DNA of 64,000 bases from Nemopilema nomurai. Taxonomy: Eukaryota > Cnidaria > Scyphozoa > Rhizostomeae > Rhizostomatidae. Of the stretch, positions 26,001 through 37,917 are shown piece after piece. The DNA lies in assembly GCA_003864495.1 (NCBI GenBank), contig ML133495.1, positions 1,537,441 through 1,601,440 on the forward strand. The letters are read 5' to 3'. Position numbers and translations under genes: made by a program. The notes beneath the pieces are model-generated. The model made no database searches, was not told where the DNA came from, and saw nothing but the letters and a program-made list of their open reading frames with translations. How positions within the stretch are numbered: position 1 is the first letter of the stretch; each line of letters starts with the position of its first letter.

Positions 26001-27117
26001 ATACAAACAACAACTTTGATTAGAATTTCTTTTTCATTCTTATTTTTGTAGATGAATGTTAGTGAATAAAATATATCTTGAGCTCTTAAACTCCTTAGGA
26101 GCTGGAGGATAAAGAAGATGCTGGGCCTATCCCACACTTTATGGAAAGCATAAAAAGGCTAGGTGCGTGCAAGTCGCTCAATTTTTATCATTCTTGGTTG
26201 GCTATGAAAAGTTTCTGACTTCAAAGACGTGCAAACCATATTTCAAGCGGGACAAAGGCACATTATGCAAAAGAGAGACATCCTCGTTGGCTACAAGGAG
26301 GCACTGTATCCATTTCGTCCCCCACGGTGTCTAACTCTATGTCTAGCGTAGCTAAAGAAGGTTTATCTTTCCGAAAATTTTTAAGCTTTTCTAAAAACAC
26401 TATATGTTTAGATGATTAACGAAGCCATTACTTACACTGGTCACAACTTCTCAGTCCAAGCCATTCATTCAGAATGACCCTTCTTCCATTACAAAAGATG
26501 CAAAGCTTCTAAAACACACTTACAGGCACAAGGAAACAGCACGTGATAATTGCGCGTTTTCCAATGTTTCTGAGACGACGCATGGGGAAAGTATCCAAAA
26601 TTTAAGTCCTTGATTTACATAGAGTATGGATGGATATTAGTCTCAGGAGAAGTTTTGTGTTACGATTACAAAGCAGGGTACTCTCAGTGGGACTATGAAG
26701 TATAATCAGAATACGCGCTAATGGTACTTCAAAAAACAAAGCAGAGGTTTACGCATTTAGCAATAACAATCCTATATTCAAGCCAATTGTCAACGTGCCT
26801 ACTGAGATTTTAGAAAATGTTAGAAAGTTCTTTTATTAAGAACTCAAATCTAGGCAAAGCCGTGTTTGGCGAAACTTCTGTCCTCATAGTTCTCTCCGGC
26901 TTTGCTGGGGTTCTTTTCTCCAGTTGTTGCAGGTATTCTTTAAAGAATGATGACGACTTTGTGTTCTTCAGAAGAGGCTAACAGCCTCAGCTCGAGGTCA
27001 TCGTCACCTTCATTGCACTCAGTCGACCTTTCACCGGAGTACTACGCACGGAGGCACTTCAGAAGCTCCAGCACCCTTGGCGCCCTGTTCAAAAGCACAG
27101 CATACATGGGTGAATAG
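20092..27117 (+). CDS. C2-domain protein of unassigned family (one internal gap)
   Basis: Exons 20092-20137, 20597-20706, 21263-21445, 21932-22072, 22785-22853, 23044-23135 and 23695-23789 join in phase; after a gap I could not fill (23790-24999), exons 25000-25114, 25538-25584, 26099-26162, 26274-26360 and 26972-27117 again join in phase to a TAG. About 55 residues in, a C2 fold is visible: strand TSVLVVRIYGCTNLS, then KPVWNEYLFFPV, KLTVLIVWRDEA, SSHKLLGKAEFLLYKLA and QLQVEMALIS. The usual paired calcium-binding Asp of the first loop are not in the canonical pattern, so calcium binding is doubtful. After the C2 come a Pro-rich linker and a Ser-rich tail (SLSSRSSSPSLHSVDLS to FRSSSTLGALFKSTAYMGE) that looks phosphorylatable. 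Possible relatives are sperm C2CD6/CatSper-tau or other single-C2 proteins, but I cannot choose. Gene reality is well supported by twelve phase-consistent exons. Confidence 0.75.
22500..22590. repeat. ATT/ATC-rich low-complexity tract
   Basis: An intronic simple-sequence stretch dominated by TTATT, TATCATTATC and related units, with no coding meaning. Confidence 0.7.
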
Positions 27118-29329
27118 GTACAGCAGATGCTGACACTGCATTCTGTTCTCAAAACGAAATATAGCGAAAGCCAAGAACGTATTAACAGTTTTGTTGACAC
27201 AATTTCAGAATTTAAACGTGAATTTAAATGTCAAGTCAATCAATTCACTTTTGCGATACCCAACATTGCCTAGTTTCTTGGTGTTACTGCTTCGGAAAAG
27301 CCTCTTAAAACTTCTTCTCAGACTCCATTTGAATCTTGAAATCAGTTTACCAGAATTGGAAAAAGATGCATTTTAAGCTACGTTCATTATGAGATAACTA
27401 AGAGTAAAAACTGCATATGACTTTATGTTGGTTGCTTTTAATTAAAACAGTAGATTCGAGCTCAGTAAACGACCAAATAAACTCAGAAACCCATTTGACT
27501 TAAATCTGGTTCTTGGATATAAGATACATTGAATTTTTCACAGAATACAAACATTTCCTTCCTCTCTGAGCTTTCATAGAGTTCCAACAGATGGTTTGCT
27601 GTATGTTCTTTTGTGGTTAAATACCACCAACGAGCAAGTGAATAACTTCAAGATTCGTGCTTTAAATAGCACAAGGATATTGCCGCATAACTGGGTGTCC
27701 AGATGTGTCGTTCGCTGATCGGCAGAATCAAACACAGGGGAAAATCACATTCGATTAGTTAAGTGTTTGTTAATCCTCCTAATATTTACAATATGACCAC
27801 CTATCACTGAAAACTACAACATTTGATAAAACGTTTTCTACTATCACATACAAGCATAATCCTACCAACTGCAAGGGAAACACGTTGATACAATAATAAT
27901 GAGCTTCGGTAAGTGACATTTAATACAAAACTGCATCAAGCAGTTTACAGAGGCACGGATGCGTCGTGACAGCAGCTTTAGGTTGACATGAACTGATGAA
28001 TGTACTTCAGCCTTTCCTAAATAAACAAGTGAATTCATGGTCTGTAAATCCTTTTTAAGAAAAGGGTTATTCGCAACTAGTTGAACAAAGAACATGTCTC
28101 GGCTTATGAAATACTCATCAGTTCACTATCTTTAAGGTTTACCTCCAAATCACACTAAATACGTTTTGTTGAAAAACAACAAGCCTTTTATTATAAAATC
28201 TTAATACCTATGGAATACATTGAACTGGTAATAGAGCTTCAACTCACTTTATCTACCCTCGTTAATCTACATAGCATGTTACCATACTTTTTAAAACATA
28301 GGTATTCACTCTCACTATCGTTACTGGCATTACTTTTGGATAGTGAAATGTATAATTACCCATTCGTAAAACAAAGCAACCTGTACTTAAACTGGTTTTC
28401 ATGTCGATGAATGGTTTTTCCTTATCAAATTTGTGGAAGTTCCAAAAGGTCTCTCAGTGTTATTACATGGAAAGTCTCTGGAGAGCTTATCATAAAAACT
28501 GAACACTCCCTATTTTCCTTTCAAGACAGTGAGACACTGAAGGTATTAGCTGCCACACTTTAAAAGGGGATGGGATTCTTATGTTGGGATACAGAATATT
28601 GTGAAGTTATTATTAAACCTATCAGATACAAAACTTTTACTAAATTATCGAAGTTGAAAACAAATGCCAAAAACATAACAGATTGTTCTAAAACTGTCTG
28701 TGTTCAAAAAGTTGAACTGATAAATGGGCTCTTAAACAAGGGTATAGCAAAAAACATGTAGATACGTTTCCATAATTACACAGCCACTAACATATAGAGA
28801 TAAAACCATAAGCACTGTAAATATTCTCACGAGACACACATAACCAGGCTTTTCATCTAACAGTGTAGCCAAGGTGCAACAGTTCAGAAATTTTGATATG
28901 AAACATGGAAACTAAAACTTGTAACAAAATATCCAAAATTAAAGCTGATACTGAACTTGTGAAATAAATCAAAGGGGCTGTTTGCATCATGAACTCAAAA
29001 TTACTGAGCAGTATAAGAAGCTGTTGTATATGGGGGTTTTGAAATAAAAATATCCTTTCAACATCAATTCTGATACAGTAAATGAAGAGTTTATATACAA
29101 CTGGGCTAAAGTATTTGTGTTCAGTGCTAGTTCCTCATTTTCCTTACTTTCAAAAATCTTACTTTTCTAACTCCATTGAGGCCAAATTTTAGGCAATTTC
29201 AAATTGTTAGCTCATTTAAAAATTTTCAAATGAAACCTTTTATCTGAGTTCCTTTCAAGCTCTATCAGAATGACATCCTACGAAACATGAAGAGAAAATG
29301 TAGAGCAATGGGACTTAGATAGCTTTACT
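27118..29329. other. Convergent intergenic region, C2 gene and CREB 3' ends
   Basis: Both flanking genes end here, so the interval should hold their 3' untranslated regions. Frames at 27191-27376, 27862-28095 and 28210-28410 are short, AT-rich and without splice or family support. I see no gene. Confidence 0.4.
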
Positions 29330-32300
29330 TCAGTCAGTTTTGTTACAATACAGGTCTTTTAAAGCCTTGAGCTCATCTATAAGGGCTTTGTTTTGATTCT
29401 CCAAAACAGCAACCCTGTTTTCTAAGCATTTGACATACTCTTTCTTTTTTCTCCTACATTCCTTTGCAGCTTCCCTGCCATGAGTGAAATCAATATTAGT
29501 GCATTTATACCTGTCTTCATACCCAAATGAATTATTTTTGAGATGCAACAAAGATTAAATTACCTTTTGATCAGAAATTTACAATTCAAAGCAAAATATG
29601 GATAGCAGTGTTCAGTTAGTAAAGAGGACTTTTTCCATGTTATAAGCAATAATTTCCTTATCCTCTCATTGCAATGCTGTTTGTTATTTAATGATCATTT
29701 ATATTCTGATTGTATGACTGGTTTCTTCATCTAGCACCTTTTGATTAAATTGTTCTTCAAATATTTTTGACCAGCAACTTAAAGCAGTGATTCCTCTTAC
29801 ATCATAACTCCAAACAGATCAAAGCATCTTAACCATAAATGGGTTTTTAACATCAAGAAATATTGAGGCTTGATGTTGATATTCGCTACATCATTCTAAT
29901 AAACACTTTAAAAACAAATTTTGGTTTTCTGACATCACATGTCATATCAAGATTTGCTTTAAATAGATCATAAAAGGAGATTTTCCAAACTGACTTGAGT
30001 TACACCTTAACAACCACAGAAAGGCTGTCTTTTTAACATAGAAAAGGTACAAAGAAACAATCATTGAAAAAGAAAATTACCTGTTTTTAAGCAATCTTAA
30101 CTCTCTTTTTCTTGCAGCTTCCTCAGCTAAGGAAGAGTGCTGTGGGGATGACTGTGAGCTTCCAGGAGACCCCATTACCATTGTCTGGGGAAGCTGTCCT
30201 CTAATGGCATAAGCCTAGGGTACAACAGTGAATTAATGACAAAGTATTGATGACTAAATTTAAAAGAGAAGCAAGTTTTGGCTTCAGACAAAAACAAGTT
30301 GTTGATGCTTTGAATGCACCAAAGGGAACTAGGGGGGAATTTTGAAATCTTATACCAAAATTTAAGATGTGATAAAACACAGCAGCATGGGTTCAGTAGT
30401 GAAAACACCATGACAAAGTAAAACATTTACAGTTTCACAGAGCAGAGGGACGCCTAAACTATTACCAAAATGAAAAATGATTATGTAAATAATTTTTACT
30501 GTTTTTGGTGATAAGAATATCACTCTATATTAATTCAATTACTTTACTATAAATAGTCCATCTATATTGTAAACAATTCTTAGGAAACAACTGGAAGATC
30601 CCTAAATAACATCAGCAGGACAAGTTTAACAAATTTAAAGCATTGAATAAATTGCAGTTAATTTTCTCTCTGAATCTAGTACATTTATAAAAAAACATGT
30701 CAAGAACAATTTAATATTTTGAACCAGCCAGTAGAATCATCTTTCTGGCTTACGTACATAAGTACTTCTTTTAAAAAATACAAAGTGCAACAGCTTTACT
30801 CAAATACATGAGCAATTTCTACTTTCATTAATGCAAGACCAAATGACTAGGCCTTCCTGGGAATATATTAGCACATGTGTGGCATTTCGCACTTCTAGAT
30901 TGCGGTAGGAGTGCGATGGAGTGCTATTGGTACTTTTTCTTATTACTACATATATTCAGTTGCATACTATATAGAGCCATAAAAAATTGAATGTTTCCTA
31001 TTGATTTTTCATTTACCAGTGGTTTTTTTAAATTTTGAGCCTTGTACCGTTTAGTTTTTCTTAAAGCGATTTCTCAACACACAATTAACCATTAAAAATA
31101 GTGTTTTAAAAACATGTGCGTGTCAATGCCGATCTGTGATAAAAACTTGGCACAGTTTTCAGGAGTATCGGATTGTAAATTGTTTCAAAGTAGTCCAGTA
31201 AAAATGTTTTCTGTTGTCTTTTCAAAAAGTAAGAATGAACTGGAACTTGCCGCATTTCTGCGCACTTCATGTTTACAATGCTGAAATTTTGAAATCTCAA
31301 AACGTTGTGTAAAACTAGTCACCGTGTTAAGGTCATTTGGTTTGTGTTTTATTGTAAGCAATAATCAACACAACGGCTTTCCAAAATGACGTGCTGGCAC
31401 CGCATGTTTAATTCGAACAAAGTAAACATCAAAGCGTTACTGCCACCTTCTTAGTTCCCTGCGCAAATCAACATTTGCTTGCCACACGTCTGCCAACGAT
31501 TCCATGCCAATTTTTTTTAACTCTATGTTGGCGACACATTGCATGCAGCCTTTCTATGGTTGCAGGTAAATGGAAACCAGGTTTAAAAACAAATGAATAA
31601 TTGCAAAACAGGCATGCTATTAAACACACTTCTCAGTGTGGGGAGGTGTGTACCAAGGTGTGAGAGTGCAATCGCACACCTTTCCCAGGAGGACCTGAGT
31701 TCAGTAGAAATGCAATTAAGACATGGGTACCTGTCCATTAAATTGAACAACTGTAGCTTGCTGTGACTGCCCGTTTGCAGTTGGTAGTTGAATCGCTTGC
31801 ATGCCTTGCATTGGTATACCATCTGTTGAAGAGACTTGAACTGATGCAGATCCCCCGGTCACTTCAGCAACTTCACTGCCAGGAGAATCACCATTTGTTT
31901 CACTTGATCCAGTATTACTTTCTTCGTATGGCTCTACTTTTACAGGCGAATCACTTGACAAATCATTCAATATTTTTCTACAAAGATTGGAAACAGATTT
32001 AATCTTAAGACTAATAACTAGCCTCAAGAGAAGTGATACCAAATTTATAGAATTGCAATTCATATTAATTTGAAATCAAGCCTTTTTACTCACTCTGAAG
32101 AAAGCAAATGTTATAAATCAGAGATTTCTTAGATGATCAATTCCTCTTTTCTCTATTTTTAAATGTCAAGATTGATGAGTACATTTGGCTTGTGTTAACA
32201 AGCGTACTAGAGTAATTTATGCTAGAAAAGTTGTGAACAATTATAGAAAACCTGTTTGCTATTCATCTTGCCTTTGTTCCCAAAGTGAACAGAAAAAAAA

Positions 32301-33659
32301 ACAATTTTATGGCTTTTGAGTGAAAACTAATTTTTTTTACAAAAACCAGCAGTCTTTGTACCAATTTTTAAATGCTTTATTTAACTTAGTAATTGATTGG
32401 GACTAGTACATAAAGATCAAAGATCAGCTTTTAATGGCATTATGTTAGTCTTCATTCCTGCCAAAAATCTTTCTCTGCAAACATCAATTTCAGCTTTTTT
32501 TCTAGATATACTTGTTATATACTTACTAGTTATAAATATAGAATCTCTTTGAACTCTTTTAGCCTTATTCTAGCATATGTTGCATTTCTCTTAACCAATT
32601 AACTAATTGATTAGCCACAGAAAAAAAAACTTGATCTGTGACGATGACATGGTACACAGACAGTTATTTAATTTATAATACACTTTATGCTTAATTTTCA
32701 TTTTTGCATACATCATTTCAAAACTTTGTCCTTAGATGCATGGAGGACAAGAAAATGCTGTGAAATTCCTAAGGTTGAGGTTTAGTCTATGACTAGTTTG
32801 TCCACTGTTGGAGCAACTCATTTTAAAAAATTTGATACATAAATACTCCATTGCTCTTTTTGGATCTTCAAAAACATTTTCTTTTTGTTTATGGCTGTTT
32901 TGGTTACATGTATTTGAAAATCACAGCTGAATAAATTAGAAATTGAAGCTTTACTACTTGATTCACAACATTGTTTCTTACTGCATCTCCAAATTTTCCA
33001 GAAACATCAGACACAAGATCATTCTTGCAGTCAAAATAGAAAAACACTTGCATGCTAATGCTACAAAACAAAGAGCCAGGAAGAGGCATTACATTTCACT
33101 ATCAGCTGCACTGTATTGCTTTTAGAATGAAGCAGCTAACAATTATTCAAACATGGAAAAGCAACAAAACCTTTGTATTTTTGCTTTAATCATGACTTAA
33201 TAATGCAGAATGATTCACATTTTATTCTCCAAGCAAATAAATTGCCATTATGCAAAAGTTTTACACAGAAAGGTGAATTCAGGCCATTTGGGCCTACTAT
33301 GAAGAATCACGGTTGTATTTATGTACATATCATCCTTACCTGTAGGACGGACGACGGGATAGAATATCACGTCTCTTCTTGGCTTCATCATCTAACACTC
33401 CATCTTGTTGATTGCAACTTTGATCGGGGTTGTCGTGCATACTTTGGAGCTGTTGTTGGAGTTGGTTCCCATGAGCAGTCTGAATGACCGAGTGTTGCTG
33501 CCCTTGTTGAATCACCGATGAAGAGCTGGAGGTGGTTGCTGCCAGAATTGACGGGTTTGCCTGATTGCTTATGAAGGATGGACTAGGTGTACGTTTCGAT
33601 GTGGAAATTGCAGGAATCAAATTCACTGCAACTGGCACTGACGTCGTCAAATTTTCCAT
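29330..33659 (-). CDS. CREB1: CREB/ATF1-type bZIP transcription factor
   Basis: Four coding exons, 33659-33340, 31977-31731, 30214-30081 and 29474-29330, join in phase to 281 residues (human CREB1 341). Residues 1-95 are Ser/Gln-rich, with QQGQQ and QLQQQLQS. The kinase-inducible domain is intact: RRDILSRRPSYRKILNDLSS, with the PKA-target serine at 105, the counterpart of human Ser133. A short acidic and Gln/Thr-rich segment follows, then the basic region (KNREAAKECRRKKKEY) and a leucine zipper (KCLENRVAVLENQNKALIDEL) ending in DLYCNKTD. The large glutamine-rich Q2 activation region of vertebrate CREB is reduced to AIQLPTANGQSQQATVVQFNGQ-like sequence. Family knowledge: it binds TGACGTCA as a dimer and recruits CBP/p300 when phosphorylated. 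The chosen ATG (MENLTTSV) is one of two in-frame ATGs; one 17 codons upstream is also open. The symbol means the CREB1/ATF1/CREM ancestor type. A transposon copy sits in the second coding intron. Confidence 0.95.
30848..31697. mobile_element. TIR element copy 1 (non-autonomous DNA transposon)
   Basis: This roughly 850-bp segment in a CREB intron matches, on the opposite strand, the segment at 59915-60796 almost end to end. Its ends are imperfect inverted repeats: TAGGCCTTCCTGGGAA at the left against CAGGTCCTCCTGGGAA read inward from the right. Near the right end is a hairpin of the form GGTGTG...CACACC (31650-31673). The interior has short frames, including a 64-codon frame shared with copy 2, but no transposase is recognisable. 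No matching flanking duplication is visible for this copy. Family not known. Confidence 0.8.
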
Positions 33660-34400
33660 CCCTAAATGGATGACGTAAACGATGATAGAAACAGCAAGTG
33701 GGCGAGCCAAGAAGGGGTTGGCGTAGGGGCGGAAATCTGACCCCGTGTGGCATAAAGAAGCTTGTCACAAACAGCAATGAAGAAACGTCGGACTAGCAAA
33801 TTATGGCCAGATGTTTACAGAAGTTTGTTTCGAAGAAAACATTTCGGCGTTTCTTTTGAAGGGGTGGTAGGCCTGGAGGAAAATTAGGACCATCCAAGCT
33901 AAAGTTGATCAAGGCTGAAGCCGGCTGCAAATGTTTCCAAGCAAAGCAAAATTTTGATCAAAAAATGGAAAAACTAGCCATTGGTACCTCAACAATTCTT
34001 TGAAGCTCGATTTTCGACGTCATAGATGTTAGGCAGCAGCTAAATTGACGGTTGCAGATCAAGAGCTTTGAGAAGATGAGAACCCTTTGCGAGTTGTTTG
34101 GCTTGCAACAGATCTTGTCTGACACTAATAGCCACTCGTTTTGTCGAAGAAAGACAGTTATCTTCAATGCGTACAAAGCTGCGAGATAATCTATTCGTTT
34201 GGCAAGTAATACTGCAGATACTTGGTTAATACTTACGTCACTTTTCTACGTCACTTTGAATTAGAGATTGCGAGTTTTCACAAAACTACCAGATCAGTGC
34301 TGTCTGCGACTTGCTACGTCGAAGTGTCGTCATTTCAAACGTCATGCCCAGTCGAGAACAAAAGAACAATCTGCGCAAAGCGTGACGTTATGAATTTGAA
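33660..34400 (-). promoter_or_regulatory. CREB upstream region with a cluster of CRE-like sites
   Basis: Several variants of the cAMP-response element lie upstream of the CREB start codon: TGACGTAA 33671-33678, CGACGTCA 34015-34022, TTACGTCA 34233-34240, CTACGTCA 34246-34253, AAACGTCA 34337-34344 and TGACGTTA 34383-34390. A further TGACGTCG at 33639-33646 lies just inside the coding sequence. Vertebrate CREB promoters also carry CREs and are self-regulated. The sites are read directly; autoregulation is inference. Confidence 0.6.
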
Positions 34401-35619
34401 CCAATTAGAAGCCACCTTTTGTCTTTTCACAATTCCACCTATCTATTGTATAGCCATATTTGTCGTTATACGAAAGAGAGGCAACCAATAGAAGATCGCG
34501 AAGCAAGGCTCCTTCGTAGAAAACTGATTAACTTAGGCCTTTGTCCGACAGATACCTTTTCCAGTTAATAAATGGCCAGGTAGCCCAGTTTACTGACTGT
34601 CTGCAAAATTACAAGGGTACTTATAAGGGAACATATTTCTTGAAAAAGTCATGTTTAGGACCCAGAGGTTTTTGATGTTCCACAACTGATGATCATTGAC
34701 CCATTATACTATTTTTTCTTATTTGAAACACTATTTATACGGGCTCGTATAAAGGTTTTGAAAATCCAAAATTGAGAAGCTTTGTAACTTTTTATCACCC
34801 ATTTTTTATGAAATTCTCACCTAGTCCCTCTAGGCAATCTGCAAGGCATAGACTGCACTGCAAGACTTCATTTTGATCAGTAAAAATGAATATTTGTACA
34901 ACATAAGAAATTTGACCAGCCGCAGGTCCCAAGTCTGTGCTTGCTTAATAAACAATTTTGTTGTGGCGATGTAATGTGCGCTGCAATGGTCTAGATATAT
35001 AATGGTAAAGCGAAGCGCCGCAAATTAATTGTCTATAAAATTGAGGTTGAATGTGGCCACACTAATTCACAGCATGGAAAGCTCATTTGCCAATCACAAG
35101 GCATGAATCGACAGCGAGGCCTAAGCAACTAAATTTGTTTCAAGTATTTACAAAAATATCGTAATGAATATCTCGAGGTCGAGATTTGAAATAATATTTA
35201 TTAGTATGAAGTATGTATTATAAATTTTGTAAAATGATAGTGCGTTATGATGGACAGCGGATCTGTAGGTCTAGTTTCAGACAGCCCTATGCGAGGAGCA
35301 CAAAGTTAATGCCAAAGGGAAATAATGTGTCTAGTTTACAGATTCCAAAAACTAAGGCAAGTGATGCAATTACCAAGGCATCAGCAACTTGTATCATCAT
35401 CGATAGAAAATACTGCATCCTGATGCTATAAGGTTGTCAACATATCCGACTGGAATAGTCCAATGTAATTTACTCTTTCTTTAGAGCATTTTATACATCT
35501 GCCCTGATTATTTCAAGTTTAACGTGAAATAGAAGCTTGATGAATGATAACAAGGTTTCCAGGGCAGTTAGCTTTTAGAAGCATGCTACATCATTCATAC
35601 TAATAGAACTCTCTACGCA
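34401..35619. other. Intergenic, nothing recognised
   Basis: AT-rich sequence upstream of CREB. A 72-codon frame at 35213-35431 has no family resemblance or splice support. Confidence 0.35.
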
Positions 35620-36010
35620 GGTATTGTGGAGCCCCATTTTCGAAACTGTTTCTCAATTTGGGGCCGTGCAGGCTCAACTGAAATCAATCAGTTTCAGAAA
35701 CTAGAGAAACTTGCTGCAAAAATCGTAACAAACAGCAGCTAGGATGCCCCTAGCAGTTCACTTATTGAAAGTGCTGGGTTGGAAGACCATACAGGAACTC
35801 ATACAAAATGAGTCTGGAAGAATGGTCTTCAAATCCCGAAATGGGTTGGCTCCGGCGCAACCTTTTCACAAAAAAACTCGTCTCGTATCCTCCGCAATAC
35901 AGAAATGGAGCTGAGGCAGCCTCTAAAAAAACAGCGAATGGAAGAAACTTTTGCTATTAGGGGAGAAACGTTGGGGAATGGCTTCCCCGGGGTGCAAAGC
36001 AAGCATCCTC
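35620..36010 (+). pseudogene. Decayed LINE reverse-transcriptase C-terminus
   Basis: Read in shifting frames, this stretch gives FQKLEKLAAKIVTNSS, a stop, DAPSSSLIE, a frameshift, then LGWKTIQELIQNESGRMVFKSRNGLAPAQPF and, after further shifts, LRNTEMELRQPLKKQRMEETFAIRG followed by LGNGFP. This is the conserved tail after the reverse-transcriptase domain of non-LTR retrotransposons (pattern LEKLQNRAARIV, YDAPS, LGW, VYKSLNGLAP, LRNS, RG..LWNSLP). At least two stops and two frameshifts show that it is dead. It is 5'-truncated, as is usual for LINEs. The clade (Jockey/CR1-like or other) cannot be told from this much. Confidence 0.8.
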
Positions 36011-37917
36011 TCTAAGACTATTCAAACAATTGATTTATGGTTTATTTTCTTCTAACTCTAAATTTCTGATAACTTTTCGTATTTTAAATAGGTTTTGAAT
36101 TGAAAGTAGGCTTAAAAGTTAGATCTTATCATTTGTTTTTGCAACTTAGTTAAGCTTTATGGGAGTGCCCCGTGAAAACCAGCACTTGTGCTGGAGGACT
36201 ACCCTTCCCCTCAGCAAAATAATTGATCTTGGTCGAAAAGATATAATCATGTTTTAGTGTAAGTGAGAGATTTCTTAAATGGAATGGGCGCAGAAAGTTT
36301 TGTTTATTATCTCGACTCCCATAAAATTAATCATTAAAGTGCAGGGGCGATCCCTAACACATTTCTCCTTGGTTCATCGAGGACCAACCTTGCAATTCGC
36401 TCAAATTCGAAGGAGTGGTGTCGGGGTGGTGAAACTTGCGATTTTCTGTGAAAACGACGCATAAAAATATTCATTAGATGTACGATCAACAAAGTGGACA
36501 GGTAGAGGTTCAGCTTCAATCTCTTCAACTTCAAGCCACTGACGTGTTGGTTCATTGACGTGAGGGGAAGGGGGGGGGGGGGGCACGCACCACTAGATAT
36601 TCCATCTGCAAACTGCATTAAAGAAAGGCAGAGGTATACAAATAATTAACACACAAATCAGCTGTGAGAGACATCATCTGGAACAAGTACAAAAGACTTT
36701 TGTAACATGTCAAAGCAGAAAAAGCAATAGCTCATTTCAATAAATATAAAAATGTCTTTATACAAAAGAATACAGAAATGTTTGAAATAAAAATCAACTC
36801 TGCTTATCAACTTTGATGGTTGATGACAATAGAGTTCTTAACTTCAGGAGAAGCTCACAGAACAAGCAAATTAACTGGACATTATTGGGTAAAAAAGTCA
36901 ATCTGAAAATGTGTGTGGAAGGATTTAATCATAACTTGCATAATGATGACAGGTACATATACAGAATAATGCCCACAACTTATTGTGGCTGTTTCAACAA
37001 TAGACTTAACATCACCAAGGAAAGCATCTGTTCTTTTCTAACACACACTGGATGCCAATGTTCCTGCCAACAAATGCTCTGGTCTAATGTTTAGTAATTT
37101 GTTTGTCCAAGAGGATATTGAAACTCTGAAAATAAATAATTCTAAATGATGTATACACATACACAAAAATTCAAACATATTTACTTGACAACAAAATAGT
37201 TTATAGTAGAGTTGAATACAAACAGCACATATTGATGACATATATTGAGATGTATTAATACTGTTGTGAATATTGATGCGAGTTGAAAATGTCCTGTTTT
37301 TAGCAAAGTACAATTAAATCATTATCTCTGCAAATCATCATTGATTAAACAAAAATTATGTAGACCAGTTATCTTTTGGCTTTTCTATATCAAAGCAACC
37401 CCCTGGCAAGGCACAAGCATTTTGCAACTCATATTAAATGGTATATGATAAAAAAGGGACTTATATACAATGTATGCTAAATTAATGTAACTCTAGCAAG
37501 GGCAGGATTACAAGGCCTGTTTTGAAAACACTGATTAACATAAACATGTATCATGTTTATTGGCAATTTACAATAAACATAAGCGATTGAGTCACAAATC
37601 AATGACAGGCTGGGAAAGTAAATTTGCATTGACTCGAAAACTTGCTAAAAGCCAACTATTTAACAAAGATTCAAATTATATAAATAGTTTTACAAAAATG
37701 ACAAAAACTAAACACTGCATATTGCTTGATGAGTCAACAATGAAATTTACTTTGACTGTTAAGCGTTAAGCACAGCAATCATCTTGGCCTTGGGTATCCA
37801 AGCCTGGAACAAATGTTATTTGGATGCTTCGCAAGAAATCAGATTTGAGCCTTCCAGGGTGAACATCTATTGGCACCATTTTGCAACACAAAATAAACAG
37901 GCATTTCAGATTTCCAA
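36011..37917. other. Intergenic with a G-tract; no gene supported
   Basis: A 14-base G run lies at 36570-36583. Next to it the minus strand is open (36401-36586) and reads VNEPTRQWLEVEEIEAEPLP and onward, with protein-like composition, but no start or splice partner could be found. The right part (about 37000-37917) is probably 3' untranslated sequence of the IQ-motif gene; TTTATT near 37554 could be its reverse-strand AATAAA. Confidence 0.4.
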
